NCBI GenBank assembly: GCA_902779765.1
Contig: CACZCQ010000009.1
Span: 17,967-81,966 of the forward strand
Direction: 5' to 3'
Length of the DNA: 64,000 nucleotides
Origin: an uncultured Bacteroidia bacterium
GTDB lineage: Bacteria > Bacteroidota > Bacteroidia > Bacteroidales > UBA932
Of this stretch, positions 10,017 to 18,652 are shown one piece after another (position 1 is the first letter of the stretch; every line of letters begins with the position of its first letter). The translations under genes and the position numbers were made by a program. The notes beneath the pieces are model-generated. The model saw nothing but the letters and a program-made list of their open reading frames with translations, had not been told where the DNA came from and ran no database searches.

Positions 10017-10057
10017 GAAAAGCCGGCCCCTGAGTTTGTCGAAGGGCCGGCTTTTTT
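10017..10057. terminator. Bidirectional terminator between aspA and eno
   Basis: 9-bp stem AGCCGGCCC (10021-10029) / GGGCCGGCT (10044-10052) flanked by A-run and T-run, so it can serve both convergent genes. The loop contains CTGAGTTTGTCGAA. Confidence 0.87.
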
Positions 10058-10074
10058 CATCAAAAGGAAGGATC

Positions 10075-11409
<1,335 letters not shown>

Positions 11410-11428
11410 TTACGTTCAACCCAAAAGA

Positions 11429-11436
11429 CAAAGATA
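11429..11436 (-). promoter_or_regulatory. -7 box TATCTTTG of eno
   Basis: Exact TAnnTTTG match on the minus strand, 46 bp upstream of the eno start codon. Confidence 0.6.
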
Positions 11437-11459
11437 GTCATTATTCCTCAATTATTTGA

Positions 11460-11467
11460 TAAATTTG
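11460..11467 (+). promoter_or_regulatory. -7 box TAAATTTG ending 8 bp before a start codon
   Basis: Exact TAnnTTTG match. With transcription starting about 5 nt after the box, the leader of the gene at 11476 would be only a few nucleotides. The same string TAAATTTGTCTTTAT recurs before the PBP1A gene at 58715. Confidence 0.55.
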
Positions 11468-11475
11468 TCTTTATC

Positions 11476-13329
11476 ATGAAACTGAAATATCCAATCCTAC
11501 TGCTTGCCTTTCTGTCTGGCGTCCTGGTGTCAAGCGGCCAGGAGAGACTCCGCCGCGACCAGAGTTTCCTCGGAATCCATTTTGATTTCCATGCCAATCC
11601 CTCCTGCACGGGAGTGGGTGCCAACACTACCCCGGAAATGATCGGGACGATCCTGGACATGGTCCATCCCGACTATATCCAGGTTGACTGCAAGGGACAC
11701 CCCGGTTATTCCAGCTATCCCACTGAGGTTGGGAATCCTGTTCCGGACATCGTGGGGGATCCGCTCGCGGTCTGGAGGAAGGTTACGGCTGAGAGAGGCG
11801 TATCCCTCTATCTGCATTATTCCGGAGTCTGGGATTCCAGGGCTGTGGATCTCCATCCCGACTGGGCGGTCAAGGACAGGGACGGGAATCCCAGCAAGAC
11901 CATCACATCCGTTTTCGGGCCATATGTGGACAAGCTGTTGGTCCCCCAGCTCAAGGAACTTGCCGGCAAGTATGGGGTCGACGGTGTCTGGGTGGACGGC
12001 GAGTGCTGGGCTACCAGCATCGATTACGGCGAAAAGGCCGTCAGGCTGTTCAAGGAACAGACCGGAATGGACGCACCCCTCTCTCCCGAGGACCCGGGAT
12101 GGTTCGAATGGAAGCAGTTCCACAGGGAGGCATTCCGCAACTACCTGCGTCACTATATCTCGGCCGTACGGTCGGAGTATCCCGATTTCCAGATATGCAG
12201 CAACTGGTCCTACACGCACCATATGCCGGAGCCGGTGTCCGCTCCCATGGACTTCCTTTCCGGTGATTATGCGCCCACGAATAGCGTGAATTCCGCGAGG
12301 GTCGCGGCAAGGTATCTTTCCGCCCAGGGCATTCCGTGGGACCTTATGGCGTGGAGCTTCAGCAATGACAGCAAGCAGCCGGGCCAGAAGCCTTCGGCCC
12401 AGCTCATGAGGGAAGCTGCCGTGACGCTATCCCAGGGAGGCGGTTTCCAGGCCTATTACACCCAGAACCGGGACGGTTCGGTCAAGTTGGAGAAACTCAA
12501 GTCGATGGCAGACGTGGCCGTATTCGCAAGGGCGAGGCAGCCGTACTGCCACCACTCCGTCTCCGTGCCGCAGGTCGCCGTGCTGCTCTCCACCTACAAT
12601 TACCAGCACCATCTCATTCCGGGCAATCCCGGGGCCTTGTTCCCCAACGATGCCGGCGGTGCCGGAGGAGTACTGGAATGTCTGCTGGACAGCCAGTACA
12701 GCGTGGACCTGCTCGGTGAAGGTTCATTGCAGCCCGATATGGGGCGTTTCCCCCTGATCGTCATTCCGGAGTGCGAGACCCTGTCGGAAGTGTTCCGCGA
12801 CGACCTGCTTGAATATGTCCGTGGCGGAGGTTCTCTGCTCGTCATCGGAGAGGAGATGTCCGGGTCATTCTCCAAGGCTTCAGGAATAAGTCTCCAGGGA
12901 GACAAGTGGTTCACGGCAGGATTCGGCTCAGGAAAGATAGGATTCATCCCGACAAGGATTTCCGGCGACTATGACTCCGGCAGGAATCCCGAGATGATCC
13001 GTTCCGGCGTGAAAGCCGTGGTCGGCGAACTGTTCCCCGCCCCCCTGGTCGAACTCAAGTCTTCCCCTTTCGTGGAAATGTCCGTCAGGAAACACGATGG
13101 GAAACTCCAGGTCCATCTGGTCAACACTTCCGGTGACCATAGACACACCGTATTCTTCGAATCGATCGAACCCGTCCGCAATATCGAGGTGGCAGTCCGT
13201 CTGGACAGGGAGCCGGAACGGATAGTCTGCCAACCTGATGGCAGGGATATCAAATTCGATTACAAGAATGGAAAGGCGGTCTTCAGGATCGACAGCCTTG
13301 ATATTTACGATATCATAGAAATAGAATAG
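11476..13329 (+). CDS. Secreted GHL6-like TIM-barrel glycoside hydrolase
   Basis: 617 residues. A Sec signal peptide (about 1-21) precedes a TIM-barrel domain (about 30-330) with GIHFDFHANP, IQVDCKGHPGYSSYP and HYSGVWDSRAVDLHPDW. These motifs resemble the hypothetical glycosyl hydrolase 6 (GHL6) and alpha-L-fucosidase-like families. Candidate catalytic acids are in VDGVWVDGECWA. The region around 370-490 (VAVLLSTYNY, FPLIVIPECETLS, GGSLLVIGEEM) looks like the class-I glutaminase-type trimerisation domain found after GH42 and GHL6 barrels. A beta-rich C-terminal domain follows. Substrate unknown; fucose- or galactose-containing glycans are a guess. It converges on the GH92 gene with a 15-bp gap. 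Confidence 0.72.
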   Translation: MKLKYPILLLAFLSGVLVSSGQERLRRDQSFLGIHFDFHANPSCTGVGANTTPEMIGTILDMVHPDYIQVDCKGHPGYSSYPTEVGNPVPDIVGDPLAVWRKVTAERGVSLYLHYSGVWDSRAVDLHPDWAVKDRDGNPSKTITSVFGPYVDKLLVPQLKELAGKYGVDGVWVDGECWATSIDYGEKAVRLFKEQTGMDAPLSPEDPGWFEWKQFHREAFRNYLRHYISAVRSEYPDFQICSNWSYTHHMPEPVSAPMDFLSGDYAPTNSVNSARVAARYLSAQGIPWDLMAWSFSNDSKQPGQKPSAQLMREAAVTLSQGGGFQAYYTQNRDGSVKLEKLKSMADVAVFARARQPYCHHSVSVPQVAVLLSTYNYQHHLIPGNPGALFPNDAGGAGGVLECLLDSQYSVDLLGEGSLQPDMGRFPLIVIPECETLSEVFRDDLLEYVRGGGSLLVIGEEMSGSFSKASGISLQGDKWFTAGFGSGKIGFIPTRISGDYDSGRNPEMIRSGVKAVVGELFPAPLVELKSSPFVEMSVRKHDGKLQVHLVNTSGDHRHTVFFESIEPVRNIEVAVRLDREPERIVCQPDGRDIKFDYKNGKAVFRIDSLDIYDIIEIE

Positions 13330-13344
13330 CCGGGCCTGAGTTTC

Positions 13345-16300
13345 TTATTGGAGTCCCCACTCCTTGTTGGGCTCCGGTCCCATTACCAGTTCCAGGGTTC
13401 CTCCTCCGAGTAATTCGGAGGCAGGGAACTTGAAAGAATTCCATTCCTTTCCATTGAGTTTGGCGGACTGGACATAGATGTTCTTCCTTGATGCTCCGTC
13501 AGCCTTTATGACGAACCGGTCCCCACGTCCTTCCCTTCCGTCGAGATGTATCACCGTCTCCGGGAATATCGGACTTGCGATTTCATATTGAGGATCGGTA
13601 TTGCATCCTCCGTCTATCTGGAAAAGTCCCAGCGAAGTCATTACCGCCCAGGCGCTCATCTGTCCCTGGTCCTCGTCTCCGAGGTAGGCGTTGGCAACTC
13701 CGTAGCCGTAGTACCTGTCAAGGATGGAACGGCTCCATCGCTGAGTGTTCCAAGGCTGGCCGGCGTAATTGAACAGATAGGCGAAATGCATTGATTGCTG
13801 GTTTCCCTGAACTACCGGATGGTCCCAGTATTGGTCGTTGGGCGCATTGTATCGCCAAGCCTCATCCTGGTTGAATCCCCAGAGCAGCCGTTCAGTAAAC
13901 CTTTCACGGCCAATCATTTCAACGAGGGCCGGGACATCCTGGGGGACGAAAAACGTAAGCTGCCATGCGTTTCCTTCGACGTACTGTTGGTTGGCTCCGC
14001 TTCTGAACGGATCGAACCCTTCCATCCAGTTCCCGTCACTGTCTTTCATGTGGCAGTAACCATCGTCATCAATTACGTTTTTCCACCAGTAACCCCGGTC
14101 GTTGAAGATTCTATGGACATCGTCCTTCCCGAGGGACTTTGCCAGCTGCCCTACGGTCCAGTCATCGAAAGAATATTCCATGGTGTTCGAGAACCGTCCT
14201 TTGTCATAGGGTACATACCGGTATTTCATGTAATGCACGAGGTCGCGGTTCCCGGCGAAACCTTTGAATATTTTCCCCGCCGGAGTTGTCTGCATCTTCA
14301 CCGCCGCTTCCAGAGCTTTCTCAGGGTCGAAACCCCTTATACCCATCTGCCAGGCGCTGACAATGAGAGGTATCTCATGCTCCGCAACCATGACCGGGAT
14401 GTAGTTCAGGCCGGCAGGGCCCTTTGCAAGCCAGCCGTCAGCCTCATACATGGCAAGCTGTGACCTTGCCCATCTGCGTGACCATTCCGGAGTGACCAGG
14501 TTCCAGAATTGATTGAGATTCCAGAATGTGTTCCAGAAAGCATCGCACCCCAGCATCATGTCCTCTTCCGGATTCTCCACCCTGCGGACGCTCCCGTCGG
14601 TGGATATCCATTCACCGTTGACATCACTCCAGATGTTCCGGCTGCAAACCGCCCTGTACATGTTGTTGTAGAACCTTGACTTCTCCAAGGCGTCGTCCGA
14701 CTCGATCTCAATCCTTGCAAAGATGTCATTCCAGGTCGCTATGTTATTGTTCATCACGGCTTCGAAGTCCCATCCGAAAGGTACGGAGACCTCTTTCTCC
14801 AGGTTATCGGCAGCATTGGCTACGCTGACCAGGGAGATCCCGCTCCGGACCTGGACCTTTTCTCCATCTTCAGGATCGAATACCGCAAACACCCCGGCTG
14901 CATCGCATTCTCCCCAGTTGAATCCGGAGATGTCTTCAAATATCTTTCCGTCAGACCAGCAGCCTATCCTTTTGACCGGCCTGTCAAATTCAATTACGAA
15001 GTGGAGGCGGTAATCCTGGTCGGCGTCCCTGCTCCACACGTTTGGAGAGAATTCGTGGCAGTATCCTTCCAATCTCGTGTCGGAGATTTTCGTGATGTTA
15101 GCGTCCTTGATGATGATACCATATTCCGCCTGCGGCTTGAATTCCAGGATTATCCTTCCTTCGCCACGGTCGGCAGTGAACGTGAACCTTTCGAAGCCGC
15201 AACGGGTAGTGGCAGTGATTTCAGCCAGGATGTCGTAATCAGTCAACCTTGCGCTGTAATAACCTATTCCTGCCTTTTCCGACCGTTTGTCAATCCTTGA
15301 CCTATAGCCCTCGTCATCCTTCCTTTGATCTCCGACCTTCGTCTTGAGCGGACCGTTGGCAGCCATTATCCCAAGGCCAGCCATGGTCCATTCATGGATA
15401 TGGCTGAAACAACCGATGCTTTCGAATGACGGTTGGTATCCGGCCTGCCATCCGGAATTCTGGTTGTCCGGACTCATTTTCACCATGCTGAATGGCATCC
15501 ACGGGCCGGGAGCTATCATCCAACGTGAATGGGCCGTACCGGTCCTGGTGTCAACATATGCGGCCGGGGTCTGGTTTTGCCGAGGCGAGCGAAGGACTGT
15601 ACCGGAAGCCACCTTCCTGCCATCCACCAGAACCTTGTATCTGCTTTTTACCGATTCCTTGACCGCAGCCATCGGAGCTTCCAGGATGTAACGTCCCTGC
15701 TCTATGGTTTTCCGCATGATGCTCTTTCCGTCCACCTTGATTTCGAGGGAAGGGTCTCCTTCCAGATGCTCGATATCCACCAGCAGGGGTTGGATATCAT
15801 CCCCAAGCTGATAACCGGCAGCTCTGACATCGCGTACGAACACTCCATGCGGACGCCTTACCCTTATGCGTGACGGACCGAGAAGTTCGATTTGGTCGAA
15901 CAGGATCCAGGAACCGTCCAGTACGCTTATGGTCAAGATGTTCGGTCCTTTTCGAAGGTCCTCTCCATCCAGCGGCATCTCTATGGTACATGCGGAAGCA
16001 CCGGAAAGGTTTCCGGTTATTCCCATGGTGTCAGTCACCGGCTCTGTCGTGCCAGGTGCCGGAAGCGACGAAAAGTCCGTTCCTTCCTTTGTGAGCTGGA
16101 CCTTATGGTCCTTTTCATTCAGGCTTATCTTGACAAGGGGAAGGAACTTCGTGGCATGGTCGGCAAGATGGATCTTGAGGACATATTCCCCTTTATCGAT
16201 AGGTTTTCGCCCCAGGTCGAAAAGGATGTTCACACAATGTGTCCTCCAACCAGCCGTAGACCAGGTACCGCCCCAAGTGTCTGCCGGGCCTGGCAAGACA

Positions 16301-16536
16301 TAAGGGAAGTCCTTGGCCGGGTCGGACCAGCCGAGGAGGAAGAACTTGTCCTCGAAACCGAAATCGTGTTCGATGAAGTCCTTGAATCCGTCGGGGGAAA
16401 GGGCGAATCCTTCCGGAGAACCGTCTTTTTCGCCTATCTGCCAGATGATCCTGTCTGATTTTCGGGCGGTGGCGTCGATCGATGTCAGACAAGCTATTAT
16501 TACTAACGCCGATAAAGCTTTCAAGAAGTATTTCAT
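13345..16536 (-). CDS. Large GH92 family alpha-mannosidase with extra N-terminal domains
   Basis: 1063 residues. N-terminal signal peptide (about 1-24; IIAC at 13-16 could also be a lipobox). Residues about 30-230 form a beta-sandwich resembling rhamnogalacturonan-lyase/CBM-like domains (IWQIGEKDGSPEGF, YVLKIHLADH). The GH92 part begins near 325 (YVDTRTGTAHSRWMIAPGP) and carries FSHIHEWTMAGLG and the catalytic signature LGDEDQGQMSAW. Typical GH92 enzymes are about 750 residues, so some 300 residues are extra and may bind carbohydrate. It is the last gene of a minus-strand operon: esterase, CBM9-like, deoxyribosyltransferase-like, GH92. Exo-alpha-mannosidase activity is expected from the family; the linkage is not predictable. 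Confidence 0.9.
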   Translation of the reverse strand: MKYFLKALSALVIIACLTSIDATARKSDRIIWQIGEKDGSPEGFALSPDGFKDFIEHDFGFEDKFFLLGWSDPAKDFPYVLPGPADTWGGTWSTAGWRTHCVNILFDLGRKPIDKGEYVLKIHLADHATKFLPLVKISLNEKDHKVQLTKEGTDFSSLPAPGTTEPVTDTMGITGNLSGASACTIEMPLDGEDLRKGPNILTISVLDGSWILFDQIELLGPSRIRVRRPHGVFVRDVRAAGYQLGDDIQPLLVDIEHLEGDPSLEIKVDGKSIMRKTIEQGRYILEAPMAAVKESVKSRYKVLVDGRKVASGTVLRSPRQNQTPAAYVDTRTGTAHSRWMIAPGPWMPFSMVKMSPDNQNSGWQAGYQPSFESIGCFSHIHEWTMAGLGIMAANGPLKTKVGDQRKDDEGYRSRIDKRSEKAGIGYYSARLTDYDILAEITATTRCGFERFTFTADRGEGRIILEFKPQAEYGIIIKDANITKISDTRLEGYCHEFSPNVWSRDADQDYRLHFVIEFDRPVKRIGCWSDGKIFEDISGFNWGECDAAGVFAVFDPEDGEKVQVRSGISLVSVANAADNLEKEVSVPFGWDFEAVMNNNIATWNDIFARIEIESDDALEKSRFYNNMYRAVCSRNIWSDVNGEWISTDGSVRRVENPEEDMMLGCDAFWNTFWNLNQFWNLVTPEWSRRWARSQLAMYEADGWLAKGPAGLNYIPVMVAEHEIPLIVSAWQMGIRGFDPEKALEAAVKMQTTPAGKIFKGFAGNRDLVHYMKYRYVPYDKGRFSNTMEYSFDDWTVGQLAKSLGKDDVHRIFNDRGYWWKNVIDDDGYCHMKDSDGNWMEGFDPFRSGANQQYVEGNAWQLTFFVPQDVPALVEMIGRERFTERLLWGFNQDEAWRYNAPNDQYWDHPVVQGNQQSMHFAYLFNYAGQPWNTQRWSRSILDRYYGYGVANAYLGDEDQGQMSAWAVMTSLGLFQIDGGCNTDPQYEIASPIFPETVIHLDGREGRGDRFVIKADGASRKNIYVQSAKLNGKEWNSFKFPASELLGGGTLELVMGPEPNKEWGLQ

Positions 16537-16557
16537 ATGGCAGATCAGCCGTTCGTT

Positions 16558-16980
16558 TTAGAGGGCTTCAAGGAGGTCGTCCATCGAGCCGACAACCTTG
16601 TCGAAGATCTTGTACATCAGTTCGGGCTCCTGCTTTTCAGGAATATAGACCACCGTCTTCAGGCCGCGGCCGGCAAACCAGCCGGCCTCCGCGTGTGCGG
16701 ACCTGCCGCAGGGAAGGACCAGTACGCAGGCGTCTGCCCATAGCATCGCATCCAAGTCTGCCTTGAATCCTTTTTCCGCCACCGGATGGTCCAGGTTGCG
16801 GATATATTCCCCGACACTCCATTCCTGCCAGTCTTCCCCTACGTCCGACCAGTGGAAGCCCCCGGGATTGTCCTTTGGATTCCTGAAATCGTACACTTCG
16901 TGGCCCGCTTCGCGCAACCGGGTAACCACTTCCGGTTGGTAGGCGTTCCGCCAGCTTGAGGCGACATATACCTTGGCCAT
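16558..16980 (-). CDS. Nucleoside 2-deoxyribosyltransferase-like protein
   Basis: 140 residues, cytosolic, no signal peptide. MAKVYVASSWRN at the start and the segment WADACVLVLPCGRSAHAEAG fit the nucleoside 2-deoxyribosyltransferase fold. The glutamate in HAEAGW sits where the family has its nucleophile. Family members exchange bases on deoxynucleosides; many homologues of this short type are uncharacterised, so the substrate is uncertain. It lies 4 bp downstream of a secreted CBM9-like gene and 21 bp upstream of the GH92 gene, an odd position for a cytosolic enzyme. Confidence 0.7.
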   Translation of the reverse strand: MAKVYVASSWRNAYQPEVVTRLREAGHEVYDFRNPKDNPGGFHWSDVGEDWQEWSVGEYIRNLDHPVAEKGFKADLDAMLWADACVLVLPCGRSAHAEAGWFAGRGLKTVVYIPEKQEPELMYKIFDKVVGSMDDLLEAL

Positions 16981-16984
16981 ATCC

Positions 16985-17725
16985 TTAAGGGAGTTTGGGA
17001 ACTACGCCGTCACGGTCTATGAAGCGGATGAATCCCCATCTGTCAGGAAGGTGGATATCCACTACGCCGGTAGGGGACCATACCCAGTTCTCTTCGGGTT
17101 TGGTGAGCCACTCCACGCGGGAGAAATTCGCCCTCCAGACCTTGTTGGCCCTGGGATCGTCTCCTCCCCGTTTCATCGAGGCGAAGGGAATGCTCATCTC
17201 CACGGTCCATCCCTCGTCGACATCATTGGACTTGTTCAGTGTTCCGTGTACCTTGACTGCGAGCTGCAGTCCCTTGAAATCCCACGGCATGATGTAGGTG
17301 CCGCCTTTCCTGTACGGTTTCTCCATCAACAGGTCCATTACGGTACCCAGGGCGTTGGTCTCCAGCTCGTAGTACAGTTTCTCGTCACAGAAAGGGTTGA
17401 GGAAGACCTCGAAATCGTTGTCGTGGTAGACTATGTCGTCATGGTCCTTGACAAGTGCCTTCACATCGGGTTCCTCGAGTACGGCCGAAATGTAGAGATT
17501 CTCATAATCCCAAAGCATCCTCATGGTGGTCAGGTACTTGGGTGCAGCGTGACCTTTGCCGCGGATGTCTCCGAACTCGGTGCACGGAATCGCCGCTTCC
17601 CAGGCTTTCTCCTTCAGTTTCCCGTCAATCTTGATTATCCCCTCTGCCCTGTGGCAGTCGTATACGGGCTGTCCGAGGGCCAGCACCGGTATAAGGGAAA
17701 GCACGATAAGCAATACTCTTCTCAT
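16985..17725 (-). CDS. Secreted CBM9-like carbohydrate-binding protein
   Basis: 246 residues with a Sec signal peptide (about 1-18, LALGQ). The rest is one family 9-like carbohydrate-binding module: IIKIDGKLKEKAWEAAI, then LWDYENLYISAVLEEPDV, HDNDFEVFLNP, and GWTVEMSIPFASM, the order usual for this domain. CBM9 binds sugar chain ends; as a lone secreted domain it may capture glycan or act as an accessory subunit. It is 6 bp downstream of the secreted esterase gene and 4 bp upstream of the deoxyribosyltransferase-like gene, so an operon is clear. Confidence 0.85.
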   Translation of the reverse strand: MRRVLLIVLSLIPVLALGQPVYDCHRAEGIIKIDGKLKEKAWEAAIPCTEFGDIRGKGHAAPKYLTTMRMLWDYENLYISAVLEEPDVKALVKDHDDIVYHDNDFEVFLNPFCDEKLYYELETNALGTVMDLLMEKPYRKGGTYIMPWDFKGLQLAVKVHGTLNKSNDVDEGWTVEMSIPFASMKRGGDDPRANKVWRANFSRVEWLTKPEENWVWSPTGVVDIHLPDRWGFIRFIDRDGVVPKLP

Positions 17726-17731
17726 ATTGGT

Positions 17732-18589
17732 TTATTTGAAATTCCTGGAGGCGAATGGCAGGGCGTTCCGAAGGGCGAGGTGCCAGTATTCCCAATTGTG
17801 GACTCCGTTGCGGATTCGCAGTTCGCTCTTTACATTCCTGGCCTTCATCTTCATGTGAAGTTCGAAAGACAGCCTGACAAGGAAGTCGTCGTCACCGCAA
17901 TCTATGAACCATTTGACTGTACGCAATGCTTCAAGCGTGGCATCATCCGCATTGTCGATGAAGTCGAGGGCGGAATGTTCGCGGACGGCCTGGCAGACAT
18001 AGTACAGCTTGTCCTTCTTCGTATTGTTCCCTCCTACCTGTCCCGACTCATTGTCGAGCCAGGCGCTCATGGCATAGCAGCTGGAGAACATGTCAGGATG
18101 CCTCTGGCAGTAAACGGTGCTTCCGCCACCTCCCATGGAAAGGCCCATGACGGCCCTGTGACCCTTGTCTCCGATTATCCTGTATTTCTTTTCGACGGCA
18201 GGGAGGAACTCCTTGAAAAAGAAATCCTCATAGTTCCATCCAGGCATGTTGAAATATCCGTTCCAGACATTATGGGTATCGGGGTGTCCGGCATTCGGCA
18301 TTATGATTACCATCTCCTCCGCCTCTCCACTGGCGATAAGCTCGTCTGCAACAAGTTGCATCGAGCCGTTCCTTGCCCAGGTCTGGTAAGTGTCGCTGAG
18401 TCCGTGGAGCAGATAGACGACCGGGTACTGCCTGTCGGTCTTGTCGAAGCCGCTGGGGAGATATACATTGTATTTGACATCCGCGCCGAGGATCCGGCTC
18501 TGGAGACTGTCGGTAACGACCTTGCCCGCCCTCGCAGCTATGGCGGGGACGAGGAGCGCGATCATGACCAGGGAGAAGAATCTTTTCAT
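17732..18589 (-). CDS. Secreted esterase, Esterase-D/feruloyl esterase type
   Basis: 285 residues using the ATG at 18589, which gives a Sec signal peptide (MKRFFSLVMIALLVPAIAARA); a longer frame upstream lacks one and runs into the divergent promoter. Alpha/beta hydrolase with VVYLLHGLSDTYQTW (oxyanion region), nucleophile motif GLSMGG, acid in FIDCGDDDF and catalytic histidine in NGVHNWEYW. This is the putative esterase family that includes feruloyl and acetyl-xylan esterases; the actual ester is unknown. First gene of the glycan operon running to 13345. It is divergent from the GH36 gene with 63 bp between start codons. Confidence 0.88.
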   Translation of the reverse strand: MKRFFSLVMIALLVPAIAARAGKVVTDSLQSRILGADVKYNVYLPSGFDKTDRQYPVVYLLHGLSDTYQTWARNGSMQLVADELIASGEAEEMVIIMPNAGHPDTHNVWNGYFNMPGWNYEDFFFKEFLPAVEKKYRIIGDKGHRAVMGLSMGGGGSTVYCQRHPDMFSSCYAMSAWLDNESGQVGGNNTKKDKLYYVCQAVREHSALDFIDNADDATLEALRTVKWFIDCGDDDFLVRLSFELHMKMKARNVKSELRIRNGVHNWEYWHLALRNALPFASRNFK

Positions 18590-18621
18590 ATTTTTGATTG
18601 TGAACATATAAAAATAGTGAT

Positions 18622-18629
18622 TATATTTG
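18622..18629 (+). promoter_or_regulatory. -7 box TATATTTG of the GH36 gene
   Basis: Exact TAnnTTTG match 24 bp upstream of the GH36 start, within the 63-bp divergent region shared with the esterase operon. A near match (TATTTTTA) lies on the other strand at about 18609-18616. Confidence 0.55.
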
Positions 18630-18652
18630 ATAAACCGCATAAAATCTCGCTT

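Noticed and set aside
11476-13329. Assignment of this enzyme to GH29 alpha-fucosidase proper
   Set aside because: The barrel shows some similar motifs, but the C-terminal glutaminase-like domain and the conserved strings fit GHL6-type enzymes better. A firm family needs a profile search.
16973-18652. Long forward frame reading into the GH36 gene from far upstream
   Set aside because: It is antisense to the esterase, CBM9-like and deoxyribosyltransferase-like genes, which have strong family matches. The GH36 protein starts with a clear lipoprotein signal at 18653, behind a promoter box.
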